A stretch of 64,000 nt of DNA from Breviolum minutum Mf 1.05b.01 (taxonomy: Eukaryota; Sar; Dinophyceae; Suessiales; Symbiodiniaceae): contig DF239630.1 in assembly GCA_000507305.1 (NCBI GenBank), positions 113,731 through 177,730 of the forward strand. Reading direction: 5' to 3'. Of the stretch, positions 33,101 through 45,100 are shown in pieces (within the stretch, counting starts at the first letter, position 1; each line of letters starts with the position of its first letter). The notes beneath the pieces were generated by a model that searched no databases, was not told where the DNA came from, and was given only the letters and a program-made list of their open reading frames with translations. A program made the position numbers and the translations under genes.

Positions 33101-36100
33101 GCCCCAGTTAATTTTGGGCCATTTACTAACGGTTATACTGTAACCCTACCTTGTAGAACTGTAACAATCAACGGAGTGGGTTTCCTGGTTCCCTTAATAG
33201 GTGGTAGCATGGTGGTAGCATACAATCACCCACTTGGCAAGGACTATATAAGTGGTTATATGTTCGTGGTATATACTGCCAAAGGCGGCGTGATTATATG
33301 CTACCACCATGCTACCACCTATTGAGGGAAGCAGAAACAGGTTTTGAAACAACCCATACCATCCATGTATGGTATATTTACCTACATTTACTATAAAAAT
33401 CAACCATTCATGTAGGTAAATATGTCGCTTGTGAAGGTCGTGAGATTGATGCGAGTTTTCAGATTTGTTTTGGCCCTTCGTTCCTTGATATCTTCGATTG
33501 CCGAGACGTTCCTCGGTCAAGATGTGGTGCTGTGAGACGTTTTTTGGGAGGGAAGGTTGTTGCATGTACATGCAGTCAATGTTTGCAGAATATTAGAGAC
33601 TTATCCATGGACACAGTTCAAGGGTTGGTTTTCTTGAAAACAACTGATAATTCATTGATTTACTGTAATTGATTTGTTAACCCTACGTCGTGTACTTGGC
33701 CAAGAAGAATGTTCTTGAAATCACATTGCTGCCAACGCTCCACTCTCCTCGACCATTGCGAAGAGAATTGAAAAAGCTGAGGTTGAAGTCCTTATTTTGG
33801 GCTTTATGCTTGTTGGGTGTCATTATCTATGTATTTGCCGTGCTCTTCACGTCTTTTGGGCAGCAAGAGTTTCAGATAATACCGGTTCAACCGGCTACTG
33901 GACTTTTTGGGGGGGAAGTCCTGGGTGGTGTGTTGGTGAAGCAAATTTTGGAAGTTCTTTATCACCCTTATAAAGGGTATCATAGAACCCAACCACTCAA
34001 AAAAGTGAAAAAAACGTATCCTGGCAATTCTGCGATCGTGACCTTTTTGGGATTATTACCCCCCAGAAATTTAACAGAGATACCAAAAATGGCTGCATTT
34101 TTAAAAGAAGCCACCTTTTCCAAACAACAAACTGCAGTTGGGGCTTTTCGGAAATGGCTCCAGGGCCATTTGTCGGTTGGAAACTGGCCCTTGGAAATGA
34201 CTTTACAAATGGTCTAAGGGCGCTCGACATGAGGTGCAACAATGGCAAAATTTACATGCGGGTACAAATCGAAAACCTTGATTTGGATTGGGCCAGAAAG
34301 ACACTCATGACAGTGGATGGTGCAGGTCGTTTGTCTGTCCTCCTGGGTTCCGTGGTTTCGCCGGCCCTTCGTGCCAGACAAGAACCACGTCCTCAACTAT
34401 GTGACAAGTGTCCCTGGTGTGACCAACTAGGGACTTGGCAACATGTGTGCTGGTCTTGCACACGCATACCCGGCTGGCGGACGTGCAACGTCTGCTGTGG
34501 CAACATCGCCACAGCAGCTGAGTCTTCCCTCCTCTCCGTGCTGTTCGCGAACTACGAGGGCAGCAGCATTTATAATAATATATATATATATAAATTATAA
34601 TGATCAAGATTATAGTGAAAAACGTATCCTGGCAATTCTGCGATCGTGACCTTTTTGGGATTATTACCCCCCAGAAATTTAACAGAGATACCAAAAATGG
34701 CTGTATTTTTAAAAGAAGCCACCTTTTCCAAACAACAAACTGCAGTTGGGGCTTTTCGGAAATGGCTCCAGGGCCATTTGTTGGTTGGAAACTGGCCCTG
34801 GGAAATGACTTTACAAATGGTCTAAGGGCGCTCGACATGAGGTGCAACAATGGCAAAATTTACATGCGGGTACAAATCGAAAACCTTGATTTGGATTGGG
34901 CCAGAAAGACACTCACGACAGTGGATGGTGCAGGTCGTTTGTCTGTCCTCCTGGGTTCCGTGGTTTCGCCGGCCCTTCGTGCCAGACAAGAACCACGTCC
35001 TCAACTATGTGACAAGTGTCCCTGGTGTGACCAACTAGGGACTTGGCAACATGTGTGCTGGTCTTGCACACGCATACCCGGCTGGCGGACGTGCAACGTC
35101 TGCTGTGGCAACATCGCCACAGCAGCTGAGTCTTCCCTCCTCTCCGTGCTGTTCGCGAACTACGAGGGCAGCAGCATTTATAATAATATATATAAATTAT
35201 AATGATCAAGATTATAGTGAAAAACGTATCCTGGCAATTCTGCGATCGTGACCTTTTTGGGATTATTACCCCCCAGAAATTTAACAGAGATACCAAAAAT
35301 GGCTGTATTTGAAAGAAACCACCTTTTCCAAACCATCATTTTGGTTATCCAGCCGTTCGTTTTCGAGGGTGTAAGTGAACTTTTGACCTTTTGGAAAGCT
35401 TGGAAAACCGTGAACCTCCAACGTTTGGGGATTTTCATGTCGGTCACTAAACATGTCGTGGCGTCGTTGGATACCTCTAAGCTATGTTGGAAACCCCGTG
35501 TTTTTTTTGAGAAAGTGGAGATGGTTTTTTTTTGACTTTGGGTTGCTTGGGATCAGGGCAAGCACAAGGTACAAACCGACATTTGAGAAATTGATTTATC
35601 GCATTTGTTCTGTTATTGTTTTATTATTAGGGTCAAATTTCAACCGTCATGTGACTTGGTGGGTTTCTTGTTCATTTGTCCAAAGTGTAGGTTCATTTAT
35701 CAGTGCCCATGCTTCCAGATCCATTGGAGATGACACGTCTCCATGGTGCAAACCCTACTTGGTGGATCATCCCAGTGGATTTAAGTGGTTAGTAACCATG
35801 GTGATCGTATAGTAAGTCCCCTAACTAGGGTTTTTCGTCTCCAAATGGCCTAACTAAATGGCTCATATATGCGGGTTGATCCTAACTACTGAAACAAATT
35901 GAGGTGATCCTCTAAGTAAGAATCATGACCCCTCAATCCAGTGGCTATTTTGAGGACCCAAAAACACCCCTGCATCATACAGCTTGACCGCCGTTCCCCT
36001 TCATCTCAGTAGCTTCCCCGGTTTCACAACCCCACTGAACGCTCTGTTAAAACCGAAGAAAGACTGGAAACAAACATTTGTTCATACCTTCTGAAACAGA

Positions 36101-39100
36101 TCAACTATAGTATAAGGTTATATAGGTACGTTATGTATTTAGATACATGTATTTTCTGTAATGTATACTGTATACACACATCTTTAATTGCGTATATATA
36201 CATATATATACACTTTAATGTACATATGAGTACTACTGCACACTCCTTCATTCCGAAGAGACGTGTGAAAACACCGAGTTTTTTTGGCACCGGAGGCAGG
36301 CTGTCAATGATCATCTACGCGACCCCGACGCAACGCCCTTGCCGGAGCCCGGGAGTGGTTTGGTGGGAGCGAGCGATCAAGGTCGCCAGGGGATTTTCCA
36401 TGTATTTTCCCCTTTTTCCTATATGAGGAGCGAAATTTTAAAGAACCCCAGAATCTTCAAAATCACCGGGTAGTCAAGGAGAGGATGTTTCTTTGAAATA
36501 TGATCCAGTTTGTCAGTGATTTAGATGGATTTAACTTAACAGCAGCAACAATAGCAACATCTAGATGTCCATCCAATTATAATACACAGTATTTCAAACT
36601 CAAACCAAGATTTTTGATCGAATATTGAATGCTTGTTTCATGGTTTGCTGTTGTTATTCTGCGAAGTCGGAGTCCATTTATGATTTATTGGCTAGGGATA
36701 CATGCTTCGTGTTTCGCTTCCAAACTCTCGTTTGGCAATCAAACTGTTTTTTTTCCCAATCCACTTCGAAGATTTATTTACCAAAAACTTTAAACCGTTT
36801 AAACTCTTTTGTGATTTTACGCGCCTGGTGTGCTGCTTTTGACTTTTGTGACAAATTTGCTACGCTTCACTAATCCCCCCAGGGCCACAGGTTCTCCCTT
36901 TAAACCTTCTCCACGGCGGTCAGGAGCGGGAGAGAGAAATGGCTGCCCGTTTTTTCCCATCACTGGGTATCTTGGTCGAGGATATCGGATATCGTGATTT
37001 TTTGAAAATCGGTTGTTTGTACTGCCTAAAACATCACTGTTTTTTTTTGTTTTTGATTTTCAACCCTATTTGGGGAACTGATCCAAATTGGCCACTATTA
37101 TTGAGATTGGGTTGAAACCACCAACTACATCAACTTCCCCGGAACATTTGATATTTTGCTTTGAATAGTATAGTTGATTTTGTGGAATGGCACCATTTTT
37201 TTTGAAAGAATAACATTCCAAACATATTCTAACTACAATGATTCCAGTGGTTCGGGTGTGTAAACAATAGTTGCTTCCACAATTTCTTTTCAACAAACAC
37301 CAGACAAAAGCCCAACACTTGATGAAGCAGTTCCATTTCTTTTGCTGAGGCGATTCCTTTTTGAAGAATAAACATGAATTTTTACAAGAATCACTTCAGG
37401 TGCTGTTGTCTTCTTAGATCGTACAGGTTCAAATACTTGGATGTTCCAGGAAGTTAGCAAATGGTTTTTTACCCCTGAAATTTAACATGGTTCACCTGAA
37501 AAATTTGTCCCCGGAAAAGGATTTTCCTTTTGCAAGCCATCATTTTCAGGTTCCATGTTAAATTTCGGGGGAGTTATGAATGGCTGGGACGTCCTACGTG
37601 TCTTTGTGGATCCGGGCGCGAACTGCTTGAGGGTCATACGGTCCACCATTTTGGAGCCAGGAAATTTGAGTGAATCTATTAAAGTGTATTCAGGGAAGTT
37701 ACAGTTTATTCCCTTAGTGATTTGGACATCACTTGTGTGTATTACAATATTAATATATATATATAATATATTGTTTTTTGTTTTTTCGAAATACTTGTGA
37801 ATAATCTATAATTTTCAGACGCAAGTCTATGTATCTGTTGGTATTCTCATAGACTGCTAGGCTGAAGGCATAGGTCTTTACGTACACTCACAAGTGTTTT
37901 CAGTGTGGCTTCTGAAGCCTATACCCATAGGATCCATGTATAGGTATATTTACCTACATGTGCCATAAAAATCAGCTAAATGTAGGATCTGAATATAACA
38001 TAATATACCATACCATGGATCCTATGGGATATATCTAATATTCATGCCATGATGTTTTCAAATTCATCCAACAAACCCATACTTTTGAGGATCATCCCAG
38101 TGGATGTAAGTGGTGATCGCAACCATGGTGATCGTTGTAGTCCCCTAAGGATTAGGTGGTGGGACCCCCTTCCACATGGCCGTTTCATAAACGGCTAAAA
38201 AAAACCGGGGGGGATCCGATGATCCGATGACCACCTATCCTTCATCCTACTGTTGATGGTTCAGAAATCCTGGTTTCCAGTTGCCCAGGGTTTTAGCACC
38301 ATCCCAGGTGGTTGTTTGGGATTTCAGATATTTCAGCCATCAACAGTAGGAGCACATCCTTCAAGTACTTGACCTTCCAAGCCTCAGCACAGGTGATACG
38401 ATGCTAAGTCTCTTTGAGTCCATCGCCAATGGCGCCACTTGGATCGTCACGAAACCTCGCGTTGTTTTGGCTGGAAGAAATCGGCTTTTTAAATGATCCA
38501 TGGTATTGGTATATATGATATTTACAGTACCTATCATTTACAACAAAAATCGACGAAATGTAGATATAACATATATACATGACTAGACAAATTGATACTA
38601 TAGAAATGTAAGATGAACTGGGCCTTTACAAAGAAAAGCCGTTCAGCTTTTTCAATTTTCAAGGCGGAGGGTTTATTGTCGAAGCGCGAGCCCCACCGTA
38701 GATGGATCTGTGGAATGGAGATGGGATATGTGTTGGTCATGTTTAGTGTTCCCGTTCCCCCATTCTTTCACAAGTTACCCTCCCTGAAACTAACATAACC
38801 CATGAAAATCCCAGCGTTCCTGGTAAATACCATCAAAATGGTGGATTTTCCATGGCTATGTTAGTTTACAGGAGTGTATACGGAATATGAAAGACCAAAT
38901 TGTTATTTTTTTTGGGCGGGGATTATTGTTGAGAGTCTCTTATGTTAAAAAACCATATAAAACGACAAGTCTTCGACTCCTGATGTGCTACCATTCCACC
39001 CAGGCCAGCTTGCTGATCTAGTGAAGTCAGGTTAAAGGCATGTTACGTTGGAGATACGTAACCCCAAAAAAAACTGACATGACAATGGAAAATCAGCAGT

Positions 39101-42100
39101 TGACGATGTATTGCCTATTGAAAATGGGGATGTTCCCATGTCATCTTAGTTTTCAGGGGTGTAGATTTTAAGATGCTTGAAAACATGCTTGATTCAAGGT
39201 GTATCAATTGAATGAATTCATCATTAAGATTCGACATTGATGTGGGAGGCCTTCTGTTGAACCGATGAGGTTTTTACTTTTTTCAAATTCCAAAAACCTG
39301 TGTAAAACGGATGTTCATTTCCCTAAGTAGCCACCACGCCTCAACCCTTCAATTTAAGAGCGTCACATCATCACACCAGTAGGTATAGTGATGATGGAAT
39401 GCTTCCAAATCACCTTATTTTAGAGAAAACACCAAAGAAATCCAGGTTGATCACAGATATTGTAATCAGCTGGAAATAAAACAAACATCCAAATAGGACA
39501 GACATTTGTACAGAATCCATTTGTTTCACTATGTGTTCAACAATGTTTATCTCCCAAGCCATCCATGGGACTGGTATATTTACCTACACTTACCATACAA
39601 AATCAACCATTCATGTTAGGTAACTATACCTTTCGTCCCATGGATGGGTCATGGGTCGCTAATGTACCTCGAATCCTTGACTTGGGACTGTTTGAAGCCG
39701 GTTTTTGTTGCACACGATGTTGTTTTAAACATAAATACTGGGTGATGGTTTCAAATATATATATATATATATATATTTTACAAAAAATCACGCCTATTTG
39801 AGGAAAATTCCCTGTTTGACTCATATTTTTCAGATTGGGGTTGAAACTATACCAACTAGTTTTTTTAGAATAAAAATCACCCACCCGCATTCTCAATGTT
39901 CACACCCCGTTTAAACACCGAAAAAACCTGAAAAAATTCACGTCGAACCGAGGTAAGCTGGAACGAAGTGTTGGCTCCGTTGAAGTTGGGGAACGAAGTT
40001 GGGTAAAGTTGAAGGGGACTGACATGTCCATTGTACTTAGTAAATGGATTAGTAGGTGGTGGCAACTCAAATATTTTTTAATGTTCACCCCTAGCTAGGG
40101 AAGATTTTTGACTCATATTTTTAAGTTGGGTTGAAACCACCAACCAGATTACAATCCCTAAATCCCTATATAAGTAAGTTGTAAATCCCTTAAGTAGGTT
40201 ATACACCAACTTTCTAACTAGTTACGATCACTTCCATGGACACCCTAGTAGACAGCCTGGAACAAAAACATAAAATAACATCATCCCCTGGATAGAAATA
40301 TTATGGGGATTTTTAATTTCTTCATTGTAGAACCTTTTTTTTTACACTGTCGAACGATATTTTTGTTCAAAACAGATGATAGTCCTTAAATTTCATACTA
40401 TCCGGTGGATATTTATTTTTTATATATTTTGTGATATACCAATGAGATTGAACAAATGTTGAATATCTTTTTGATACTGGTAAATTACAATCCTAGAATC
40501 TTGACACAAAAAAAAACGGTTATAATCCTTCCATATCATCTTCCGATAAGTTTCGCCTTTGATTGTTGATGTTTTTTTCCACAGTCTCATCAGCAACTTT
40601 GAGAGTGATATATCCTTTGAAAGTTATCATTTCATCCTTTAAAGGGACAGTTAGTTGTCTCATGATTTCTTTTTCAAACCCATATAGGATCCACGGAACT
40701 GGAACAAATCCATGGGTTACAAACGGAATAGTTCCTACCTACATGTATACCATAAAGATCAACGAAATTCATGTAGGGAAATATACGTCCCATGGATCCT
40801 ATGGATCCTATGGATCCTATGGATCCTATGGCCTTTGCCTGCTAAGAATTGACATCATGACCTGAAGGCGAGGTAGGAATTCCCCATTTTTGGTGGTGAA
40901 AAGTGGTGGGGCTCCTCCCAACATCCCCGCAACAAATTCAGGACCTAGGAATTATGTCCAATCTTTTGCCCAGATAGCGATTTGTATATCTACAACTCAC
41001 CGTATACTCGGTTTTTGATTGGTTGATTTGTTTTGTTGTTGTTTGAAGATCATTTCTTTTCTTCAAAGTCAGGACATGTGTTTTTTCTGACCAAAAATCG
41101 GTGAGGACTTTTGAATGAATTTCTAGCTTCTTCCAAGTGACCTTTTGACTTACCATGTTGATCTCCAAGATGGAGGTCGCAATTCGCCCCTGAAAAGGTC
41201 ACGGTCATAAACCACCCAAAAAATCAAAAAGGTCACTCATTTCAAACAACAAATTGCAACCTCTCAAAAAACCATGCTATCGTGACCGATCGTTGCGGTA
41301 TACGGCCCTTGAAGTCCCAACTGAAAAGGAGATCAAGGACCGCCTCAAAATGATTCCGGACCCAAACCTTTCACATTGGCCGCCCCTGATATGGGGGTTT
41401 CCTAAAATGATGGTACCCAACAACCTTTGGTTTTCCTACTAAAAATGATCATTTTGGGGTGTTTTGGGGGTACCACCATTTAAGGAAACACCCATATGTT
41501 CATGTAATTTTTCGTGGACCTTAAATCACTAGAATTTGCAGGCCCCCATGGTGTTAAGACATAACTGGAACCTGTCATCAACCATCCTTGCATTGATCGT
41601 TTTTTGAGGCTGATATCTCCCGTATGGGTCTTGGTCTATTTGTTGCTTGGACTTGTGAGAAGGTGAAAGGATGTGGGAGATTGATGGTGATATGCTTCAA
41701 TTGTTTGTTTACCATAGGTTTTTTTGCCCATACGGTATATCTTTTGGTACATTTGTTGATTCTTATGATTCTTCTTAACCGGGGATCTCCAATGCATTTA
41801 GTATTGCAAAGTTTGAGTTTAGTTGTTTAGTCTGCAGTGTTTTGGGCCCACCATGCAAAAATCGAATTCTCTTGACGAACAAAGATTTGAACCTGTGAGA
41901 CTTGAACAGATACACAATAGAAACTTTATAACATGGAACACGATCAAGGAAGTTGGTTCAGATGAGTTTCCTTTTCAAAAGGATGATTTTTTAGGTTCCA
42001 TGTCAATCTTCCGGCGTGTAAATCTCCAAAAGTAGTGTTCCAACATTCATGGTGATTTTTTTCATAGGATTCTTGCTGCAGGTAAGAAAAAAACATACCT

Positions 42101-45100
42101 ACATTTAGTTGATTTTTTTATGGTAAATGTAGGTAAATATACCAGTCCCATGGATCCTAGTCTTCCTGTGGAAAAAAAAACAACAGCGATGTGCCTCTAA
42201 GGCCATCGCTGTTTTGGCTTGGTGGGAGGGGTTGAAAAACAGCCCACAGACTGATGTAGTTCAACATGATGGCCTTTGAATGAATATAGCCATATACCTT
42301 ATTTTTTGGGATCGGCACGTCGTGAAAAGTTGCCAGAAATCCATGTTTTTTTTGAAACTATAAGTTTGATGTCCTTTCTGAATTGACGAGATTTTGGCTG
42401 AAGGAATGCCATGCTGAAGTCTGTCATGTTCAATGAATTTGTTTTTCTTTTGTTGCATCGCTGATTCTCCAAATTGAAACCGATGGAACTTGATTAAGGA
42501 ATAAATCAATAGGATGAAGAAGCAACTGATTACAGGAGTCTGGCTCAACAACAGGATTCAGAACCATTTCATGGTCTGGAGTACTCGTTACATGGTGAAG
42601 CAACTGATCAATGGCAAAACATTGTGCAACCATGTAATGGTGTAACGGTTGATTTTCCAAAAATCCCAGCAATGCAACGAAATTGAGTTGATCCACGATC
42701 CCAAAGTAGATTGTAGTCGGGTCCTGCTATATCATATTTTCGGCAAAATGATAGTATCTATACGACGTTATACGATATGTTTCGTACGTTGCGGCTCCCA
42801 CCCACGTGTGGTACGGCTGCCTTGACACCCGTACGGCACTTTTGTAGCACTTACAGGAACTCACACTTTGCATAAACAAATCGTTTTGATGGTGTCAAAT
42901 CGTTTGTTTCAAACAGTTCTTAAATATTTTTAAATTCTGAATGTCAACAGTAAGTCCGTTTGATTTTATAACTCTGGAGACCAATGTAAAGACACTGACA
43001 ACCACTGGTGGTGGGAATGGGACTGGGCCTGGTGGTACTATGACCAGGCAGGCCCAGAAACACAACAATGACATAACTTACTTCAGAAGTTTCTTTGTAC
43101 TGCTATTGCAGGTTGTCATGGCTTGGGTCAATGCCGATGACACTTGGGAGGTGTGGGTGGGTCCCACACCACCCACTCTCCAAGAGTGGGAGGAGGAAGG
43201 CAGGGGGTCAAATGAAAACAGTAATGGGTCAGCACATGCTTTGTTACCTTGGCAGGTTGGAGGAGGTGGAGGAGGTGGCAGTCCCAGGAAATAAGAGTTA
43301 ACCAAGACATGCGTTCACATTGCTGGGACTGGCAGGTCCCTGAAGAGGTGGTGGCCAATGTGCTGGGCTTCCTGTGAGCCCTTGCTTCCTTAGGCAGGAA
43401 TACAGAAGTGCTTAAGAACACACTTGTTGAGACAATGGCTTGGAAGCCAAAATTTCTGAATTTGCAATTGCTGTAAATGGCAGGTGCCTTGGGTGAGAGG
43501 AAAGAAGTTTCACCACAAACTCAAAGACTCCTTGGCTGACCAGCTGGAGCAAAACAATGTGGTGGCAAGAGATTTGCCTTCTGTTGCAGCATGCTCATGA
43601 ATGTGCAACTACATACTTTGTACATGGCAATGTGCCACCTTGGCATTTGCATTGTTATCACCACCAACCCAATGTTTTCCTTTGTTTCCTGGCAGGACTG
43701 GGCCTGCCAACAGGATGAGAGGCTCTAAAGTTCTGGAGAGCTCTGGAGTTGGCAGCAGTGTGAGAAAGCGTTTGTCACTGGAAGGGGATATGTTCTTGGT
43801 AGGACCACCACCAACCCAATGTTTTCCTTTGTTTCCTGGCAGGAGTGGACCTGGCAACAGGGCTAGAACTGGCAACAGGATGAGAGGCTTTGGAGAGCTC
43901 TGGAGTAAATTCTTATAAATGGACCTTATAACCCCTATAAGTAGTGTTTTTTTCACCCCGCTTACCCAATTATCTTCGGCCATTTATAGGGAACTTTCTT
44001 TCACCCCAAAAAGGCCTTTCCCGGCTCGGGGCTACCACCGAAGCGTAGGTGATCCTGAAGGCCGATCGTAATGACAGGAAGGGAACCTTTGGGGCTGGGA
44101 ATGATGGATGGTTATTTTCCGGGATCCCGAAAAATCACAAGTTAACATCAGTCAGTTTCTTAAGTGGTGGTTTCAAATATTTTTTATTGTCACCCCTACC
44201 TGGGGAAGATTCCCATTTTGACCAATATTTTTCAAATGGGTTGAAACCACCAACTAGGATTCCTTTTTGCAAGGGGTTGGACCTTCACTTGGAACGACAA
44301 TGGACTGACTTCACTGAGGTTTTATATATTTTTCACATACTTCACTGTCCTGAATGCTCCTTGGCATGCTTCAGTTTTGCAGTCTGACAGGGCCTTACAA
44401 GAAATACTAAATGCCAGCACAGAATGGGAGGGCAACCCCTCTAAAGTAAATTCAAGGTGGAGGGAGGGGTCCAACTTTTCCAGGGTAAATTCAAAAGGGA
44501 TAAGTATACCCCTTCACCTCATTAAGGATTTCGACGAGTTTGGGCTTTAAAAGGGCAGCTTTTTAAGATGCCATTTTCGACGACTGAATCATGGGTGCCT
44601 TGTTCCTGGGGAAAAACATGTGTTTAATGTTTTTTTCCACCACACCTAAGCACGTTTAGTTGCAATGCAGCAAATACAGTGCCTTTCGAAAGTTCCCCAA
44701 ATACTGGTACAATATTGTTGTTTTTGCTTTTTCTGAATTCGGGCAGGGTTACGTTTTTTTCAAGCACTTTCGATGATCCATCTATTTTGGTTCGGAAGCG
44801 CAAACCTACCTTTTTTTATTGAAAGGCTGAGAAGTTACCCAAGTAACTGACCTGGAATACATGTTCTCTTTGGATTTGATTGTGGTGAGGTTGTATTTTT
44901 TGTCTTAGTTGGGGAGAATTACCCTTCCCAAATGCTCCATGTATGGAATATTTACCTACATTTACATTTAATATATCATAAATTTCTGATACATGTAGGT
45001 AAACATATCATACATGGATCCTATGGGTTTGCCATCATGCCTGCCACCTATGCCTGTTTTGGTTGCTGTGTGGTTTAGAGGGTGGTTAATGTGTAAGGAA

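Noticed and set aside
33690-33781. N-terminal extension of the S5 frame (MYLAKKNVLEITLLPTL)
   Set aside because: The conserved join ET|LKSLFW shows this part is intron.
35632-35760. Open block SNFNRHVTWWVSCSFVQSV before an E element
   Set aside because: Good acceptor, but it lies between the S5 and turret exons, whose phases join directly.
37561-37800. GGVMNGWDVLRVF, first taken as the pore
   Set aside because: The true pore helix (TMLSLFESIANGATW) lies at 38.39 kb; this frame conflicts with the exon giving HHFG.
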